Part shown: positions 5,419 through 8,829 of the stretch, piece after piece
Layout: each line of letters begins with the position of its first letter
How positions within the stretch are numbered: position 1 is the stretch's first letter
DNA from: Nitrosomonas sp.
GTDB taxonomy: Bacteria; Pseudomonadota; Gammaproteobacteria; Burkholderiales; Nitrosomonadaceae
Direction: 5' to 3'
NCBI GenBank assembly: GCA_029881855.1
Contig: JAOULU010000052.1
Location: 1 to 8,829 of the forward strand
Length of the DNA stretch: 8,829 bases
Notes under the pieces: model-generated
Told to the model about the DNA's origin: nothing
The model's database searches: none
Seen by the model: the letters and a program-made list of their open reading frames with translations, nothing else
Translations under genes and position numbers: made by a program

Positions 5419-6681
5419 ATGAAAGCCCTATTCTTTCTCCGTCATTATAATGATATTGATCATGTGACACCGGTAATTTATAAGTGGGTAGAATCCGGGC
5501 ATCAGTGTGATGTGGTTTTAATTGGTTCGGCAAAATTTCGTCACGATTATCGTATTCTTTACCTAGAAACACTTGAAAGTGTTCGTGTTTCCCATATTCG
5601 TGAGCTGTTTTCCCAGATGGGGTATATTAAATGGCGCTTACAAATGTTCTTATTGACCGGCAATGTGCGGCGCATAAAGATTCTTGGTACATTGGTAAGT
5701 ATGTTGGCTGAAGTATTTCATGCAAAGCGGCGTGAACCATTGTGGCGTCATACAGCTAACCAATTATTGAGTAGAAGTTTTGAAGAAAGTGGCGATGGGA
5801 TAATTGCTTTTGACTGGGTTGAAAGAAATTCAGTCATTTGTGTTGAATGGGTCGAAGTTGTTATTGAGATGGCTCATAATAGAGGCCTGGGTGCGTTATC
5901 ATTACCGCATGGTGATAGCCCACATGCTAACCAATTAATACGCCGTGGCGAACAAAGTGTTGGACCTGATGCTACATTTTCTACTGCTGGAATGTTTGAC
6001 AAGGTTGTTGTGCCTAATGAACTATGCGCAACACGTTTTCGGCCATTTTTGGATGAGAAAGCAATTGCTGTACTAGGTTCCCCACGATTTTGTGAAGAAT
6101 GGCTAGTGAAATTGGCTGAGATATTACCACCTTCACCATTAACGCGTTCTGATAGTCAGCTTAAAATAGTTGTCTTTTTAAGAAAGGCGAACTTTACGAC
6201 ATTCTGGGAAGAGCTCAATGAGGTTATACAAATGATCGCAGCTTTCCCAGGCGTAGAGATGATTATAAAGCCCCATACACGTAGTGGCTGGAAGCAATCA
6301 TTGACTAAAGACAGTTCAATTAAGAAGCTATCTAATGTAAGTATTGCTGGAGATGATGCGCATTCGGCGCATTTGATGCATTGGTCTGATGTTATTATCG
6401 ATCTGGCGACATCGGTTGTTTTTGAAGCAGTTCGGATAAACAAGCCCGTGTTAGCAGCAGATTATCTAATTGCTGGTCGTTCAACTATTGCAGATTATAT
6501 GCCCGAATCAGAATTAAAGTGCCGAGATGACGTCTACGAAAAAATACAGAATTTTCTGTCTAATGGTTGTGATTCCTTTTATGTAGAGGCACATCGTCAA
6601 CGTTTCTTGAGGGAAATGTTGGATGGGCCAGATAAAAATGTTTTATCCCGGTATGTAGGTTTGTTAGAGAGAAGTGGGTGA
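5419..6681 (+). CDS. Predicted GT-B-like surface-carbohydrate transferase, copy 1
   Basis: This 420-residue protein has no close named relative that I recognise. Its layout suggests a two-domain GT-B-like enzyme of the broad CDP-glycerol glycerophosphotransferase/UDP-GlcNAc 2-epimerase-like group. The N-terminal half begins MKALFFLRHYNDIDH and carries SLPHGDSPHA (161-170). The C-terminal half begins after LGSPRF (219-224) and has FLRK (253-256), KPHTR (284-288), DVIIDLATS (324-332) and KPVLAADYL (342-350), an order like the nucleotide-binding half of those families. No signal peptide or membrane segment is obvious, so it is probably cytoplasmic. The start is fixed by the identical first 15 residues of its paralogue at 7532; the AGG just before ATG is too close to be a good ribosome site. 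Transcribed away from the CMP-sugar operon, it is a reasonable candidate to use that donor. That link is inference; a polymer-modifying or non-transferase role remains possible. Confidence 0.65.
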   Translation: MKALFFLRHYNDIDHVTPVIYKWVESGHQCDVVLIGSAKFRHDYRILYLETLESVRVSHIRELFSQMGYIKWRLQMFLLTGNVRRIKILGTLVSMLAEVFHAKRREPLWRHTANQLLSRSFEESGDGIIAFDWVERNSVICVEWVEVVIEMAHNRGLGALSLPHGDSPHANQLIRRGEQSVGPDATFSTAGMFDKVVVPNELCATRFRPFLDEKAIAVLGSPRFCEEWLVKLAEILPPSPLTRSDSQLKIVVFLRKANFTTFWEELNEVIQMIAAFPGVEMIIKPHTRSGWKQSLTKDSSIKKLSNVSIAGDDAHSAHLMHWSDVIIDLATSVVFEAVRINKPVLAADYLIAGRSTIADYMPESELKCRDDVYEKIQNFLSNGCDSFYVEAHRQRFLREMLDGPDKNVLSRYVGLLERSG

Positions 6682-6726
6682 TTGCTCTTTAATAGTAGTG
6701 CATAGGTTTAATCACGATTAACTTGC

Positions 6727-6732
6727 GGAGGG
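6727..6732 (+). promoter_or_regulatory. Strong ribosome binding site of the FkbM methyltransferase gene
   Basis: GGAGGG lies six bases before ATG 6739 and fixes the start. It contrasts with both flanking transferase genes, which lack a usable Shine-Dalgarno sequence. Confidence 0.8.
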
Positions 6733-6738
6733 TAGACA

Positions 6739-7503
6739 ATGTTTTTAAAAGACATCTTGAATAATCTCGTCGTAGCAGCCTATAAAATAAAAGGTGGCTA
6801 TACCAAAATTAAGGTACGTGGTCAATCAATACTAATTTCAGTTGAACATTGGCGAACTTTCAAACGTGCACAAACTTATGCTATTAAAGAACCTGAAACA
6901 CTGGATTGGATTGATAATTTTAAACCCAACACTTGCTATTTTGATGTTGGTGCAAATATTGGTCAATATTCCCTGTATCCCGCAGAAAAGTTTGGAGAAA
7001 GCGTGAAAATATATGCTTTTGAACCACAGAGTAATAATTATTATGCGCTCAATAAAAATATTTTTTTAAATAAGCTGAGGAAAAATATTGTTTCTTACTG
7101 TGTGGCTGTATCAGGCACTAGTGAATTCTCGGAGTTGTATGTGCCGAAATTTATTCCCGGCGGAAATAGATCCCAATTTGGCAAGGAAGACATTGAAAAT
7201 ATGAAGATATCTGCTTCACATACGCAAGGTATGTTTGGTGTGACGTTGGATGACTTGTGTGAGAAATGGGGGCTTCCATATCCTAACTATATTAAAATCG
7301 ATGTTGATGGGATAGAGATTCCTATCCTAAAAGGTGCGAAAAATGTGTTATCACGCTTAGACTTAAAATCGGTTATTGTTGAGCTAGGTACGCAGCAGGA
7401 ACAGAATGAGGCGGTCTCCTTGATGGAGCAAGCAGGCCTAAAATTGAAACATAAGACCACAAAGAATTGGGGTGAAACATGTTTTGTATTTGAAAGAGCA
7501 TGA
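6739..7503 (+). CDS. FkbM-family SAM-dependent methyltransferase
   Basis: This is a 254-residue class I methyltransferase of the FkbM family, whose members commonly O-methylate hydroxyls on sugars of polysaccharides, glycolipids or antibiotics. The SAM-binding motif I is FDVGANIGQYS (about 68-78), followed by the acidic strand end YAFEPQSNNY, and the family block YIKIDVDGIEIPILKGA lies at about 191-207. The start is supported by GGAGGG six bases upstream. The coding sequence is visibly richer in A and T (for example near 7040-7090) than the left operon, as often seen in horizontally acquired glycan genes. It sits between the two transferase paralogues, with 57 bases before it and 28 after, and is probably co-transcribed with them. 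The likely job is methylating the sugar they transfer or capping a glycan chain. The acceptor cannot be determined. Confidence 0.87.
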   Translation: MFLKDILNNLVVAAYKIKGGYTKIKVRGQSILISVEHWRTFKRAQTYAIKEPETLDWIDNFKPNTCYFDVGANIGQYSLYPAEKFGESVKIYAFEPQSNNYYALNKNIFLNKLRKNIVSYCVAVSGTSEFSELYVPKFIPGGNRSQFGKEDIENMKISASHTQGMFGVTLDDLCEKWGLPYPNYIKIDVDGIEIPILKGAKNVLSRLDLKSVIVELGTQQEQNEAVSLMEQAGLKLKHKTTKNWGETCFVFERA

Positions 7504-7511
7504 TTTTTAAT

Positions 7512-7535
7512 ATGAGCAAACTTCTGGTGTTATGA
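7512..7535 (+). other. Seven-codon reading frame coupled to the second transferase gene
   Basis: ATG at 7512 opens a frame encoding MSKLLVL whose TGA stop (7533-7535) overlaps the ATG of the next gene (7532-7534). Such overlap would let a ribosome terminate and restart on a gene that lacks its own Shine-Dalgarno. No good ribosome site precedes the short frame either, so it may be chance or the remnant of an earlier gene start. Confidence 0.2.
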
Positions 7536-8791
7536 AAGCACTTTTTTTTCTGCGTCATTATAACGATATAGATCATATGACTCCGGTCATTTTTAAGTGG
7601 GCTGATTCTGGTCATAGTAGTGACGTTGTGTTACTTGGGAAAAAGCAATTTTCCCGAGATTATCGTATTGAATTTCTTAGAGGACTCAATGGGGTGCGGG
7701 TTGTTTCAATTCGTGAACTATTGTCCACTGTGGAATTTGTATTGTGGCGGTTACAAATGCTGATGTTGGTTCGTAGCACTCATAACTCTATCTTTGGACC
7801 ATTAGTTAGACGCTTTAATCGATTATATGATTTCAAAAAACGTGAACTGATTTGGCGGCGAATCGCCCAATCTTTATTGGGTTATAGTTTTAAAGATGAA
7901 GTGGGTGGGGTTGTTGCTTTTGATTGGATGGAAAAAAACTCATTTATAAGCATAGAGTGGGTAGAGACGGTAGTCTCTATGGCGCGTGATATGGGTCTTA
8001 GGACAGTATCTCTGCCGCATGGTGATAGCCCTCATGCCAGTCAATTGATACGCCGTGGGGAGAGGGTATTAAAGCCAGACACTTCTTTTGCTGCAGCTGG
8101 TGTGTTTGATAAAGTGGTAGTACCAAATGAACTTTGTTCCCTGCGTTTTCGTTCATTATTTGATGATCACAAGATAGCTGTGTTGGGTTCGCCTCGATAT
8201 TGTGATGAGTGGTTAACAAAGCTCGCTACGATAATGCCACCTTCTCCGTTAACCCAATCAGATAGTCGGCTTAAAGTACTTATCTTTTTAAGAAAAGCGA
8301 ATTTTACGACTTTTTGGGAAGAAGTTGGCGAGGTTGTTCAGTTAATAGCTGCCTTTCCGGAAGTGGAGCTGATTATAAAACCTCATACACGTGGTGGCTG
8401 GAAACAATCTTTAACGAATGATGCCAAATTAAGGCAATTACCCAATGTGACAGTGGCGGGTGATTCAGTTCATTCGACTCATTTGATGGATTGGGCGGAT
8501 GTGATTATTGACCTAGCGACTTCCGTGGTTTTTGAAGCAGTTAAAGCAAAGAAACCTGTTCTGGCTGCAGATTATTTGCATGCCAGTCGTTCTGCAGTCG
8601 CTGTTTTTATGCCAGAAACTGAGTTACGATGTCGAGATGACGTTTATGAAAAGATCGCAGGGTTTCTTTCCAGTGGTTGTGATGCTTTCTACATCGAGAA
8701 ACATCGCAAGCGTTTCTTAAAAGAAATGCTAGATGTTGGTGGTGTCGATGTGTTGTCTCGCTATGTGACGTTGCTTGAAGAACGGGTGTAG
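7532..8791 (+). CDS. Predicted GT-B-like surface-carbohydrate transferase, copy 2
   Basis: This 419-residue paralogue of the protein encoded at 5419-6681 is roughly two thirds identical by eye and collinear over the full length, with a single-residue gap near residue 90. All landmark blocks are retained: MKALFFLRHYNDIDH, LPHGDSPHA (161-169), LGSPRY, FLRKANFTTFWEE, KPHTR (283-287), DVIIDLATSVVFEAV and KPVLAADYL. Divergence is concentrated at about residues 62-120, where the copies share little beyond WRLQM, and in the tail. In GT-B enzymes the N-terminal half usually contacts the acceptor, so the pair may add the same activated sugar to different acceptors or positions (inference). No clear ribosome site precedes it; a seven-codon frame overlaps its start. 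Both copies look intact and under selection. Duplication around a methyltransferase suggests two successive transfer steps in one glycan. Confidence 0.65.
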   Translation: MKALFFLRHYNDIDHMTPVIFKWADSGHSSDVVLLGKKQFSRDYRIEFLRGLNGVRVVSIRELLSTVEFVLWRLQMLMLVRSTHNSIFGPLVRRFNRLYDFKKRELIWRRIAQSLLGYSFKDEVGGVVAFDWMEKNSFISIEWVETVVSMARDMGLRTVSLPHGDSPHASQLIRRGERVLKPDTSFAAAGVFDKVVVPNELCSLRFRSLFDDHKIAVLGSPRYCDEWLTKLATIMPPSPLTQSDSRLKVLIFLRKANFTTFWEEVGEVVQLIAAFPEVELIIKPHTRGGWKQSLTNDAKLRQLPNVTVAGDSVHSTHLMDWADVIIDLATSVVFEAVKAKKPVLAADYLHASRSAVAVFMPETELRCRDDVYEKIAGFLSSGCDAFYIEKHRKRFLKEMLDVGGVDVLSRYVTLLEERV

Positions 8792-8829
8792 AAAATTTGT
8801 TTTAGGGTATTGTTGTCTAATGAGTGATT
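8792..8829 (+). other. Right-edge tail, possible start of the next gene
   Basis: After the second transferase stop there are 38 bases with no terminator hairpin. ATG at 8820 opens a frame (MSD...) that leaves the window, with AGGG at 8804-8807, twelve bases upstream, which is too far to be a convincing ribosome site. The operon may continue to the right. Confidence 0.25.

Noticed and set aside
6703..6722. Terminator between the first transferase and the methyltransferase
   Set aside because: TTAATC-AC-GATTAA is a perfect small palindrome, but the two-base loop, low GC and lack of a T-run make a terminator unlikely.
5419..8791. Mobile element or recent tandem duplication
   Set aside because: The two copies differ widely at the DNA level, there are no direct or inverted terminal repeats around them, and no transposase or integrase is present.

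Overview
The window looks like the chromosome of a moderately AT-rich gammaproteobacterium. The best taxonomic evidence is the partial zapE (AFG1-like cell-division ATPase, typical of Proteobacteria) next to pgl. I cannot name the genus; a marine or methylotrophic lineage is only a guess. The window is about 95 % coding and holds no tRNA, rRNA, CRISPR array or insertion sequence.

Left block (1-5136, all on the minus strand). Read in the direction of transcription, a tightly packed run begins at 5136: a KdsB-like CMP-sugar (cytidylyl) transferase, an HpcH/HpaI class II pyruvate aldolase, a D-2-hydroxyacid dehydrogenase, an extended-SDR NAD-dependent sugar epimerase/dehydratase, a HAD phosphatase, 6-phosphogluconolactonase (pgl) and the N-terminal part of zapE, which runs off the left edge. 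Gaps are 3-60 bases, one junction overlaps, and I see no terminator, so this is probably one operon with housekeeping genes at its 3' end. The epimerase appears to start with CTG.

Middle (5137-5418). A 282-base divergent intergenic region carries several perfect palindromes and a weak candidate promoter for the left operon.

Right block (5419-8829, plus strand). Two paralogous proteins of about 420 residues (roughly two thirds identical by eye), probably GT-B-like surface-carbohydrate transferases, flank an FkbM-family methyltransferase. The next gene may start in the last ten bases.

Interpretation (inference). The five genes from 5136 to 1707 look like a pathway to a CMP-activated 3-deoxy-2-ulosonic acid. 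The C-C bond would be made by a pyruvate aldolase rather than by a PEP-dependent synthase (KdsA or NeuB type). HAD, SDR and hydroxyacid dehydrogenase steps would trim, epimerise or oxidise/reduce precursors. The divergent transferase pair would add the sugar to a surface glycan or protein, and the FkbM enzyme would O-methylate it. The cytidylyltransferase departs from KdsB at positions expected to touch the sugar, which argues against ordinary Kdo. This proposed aldolase-based CMP-ulosonate cassette is the most interesting content of the window.
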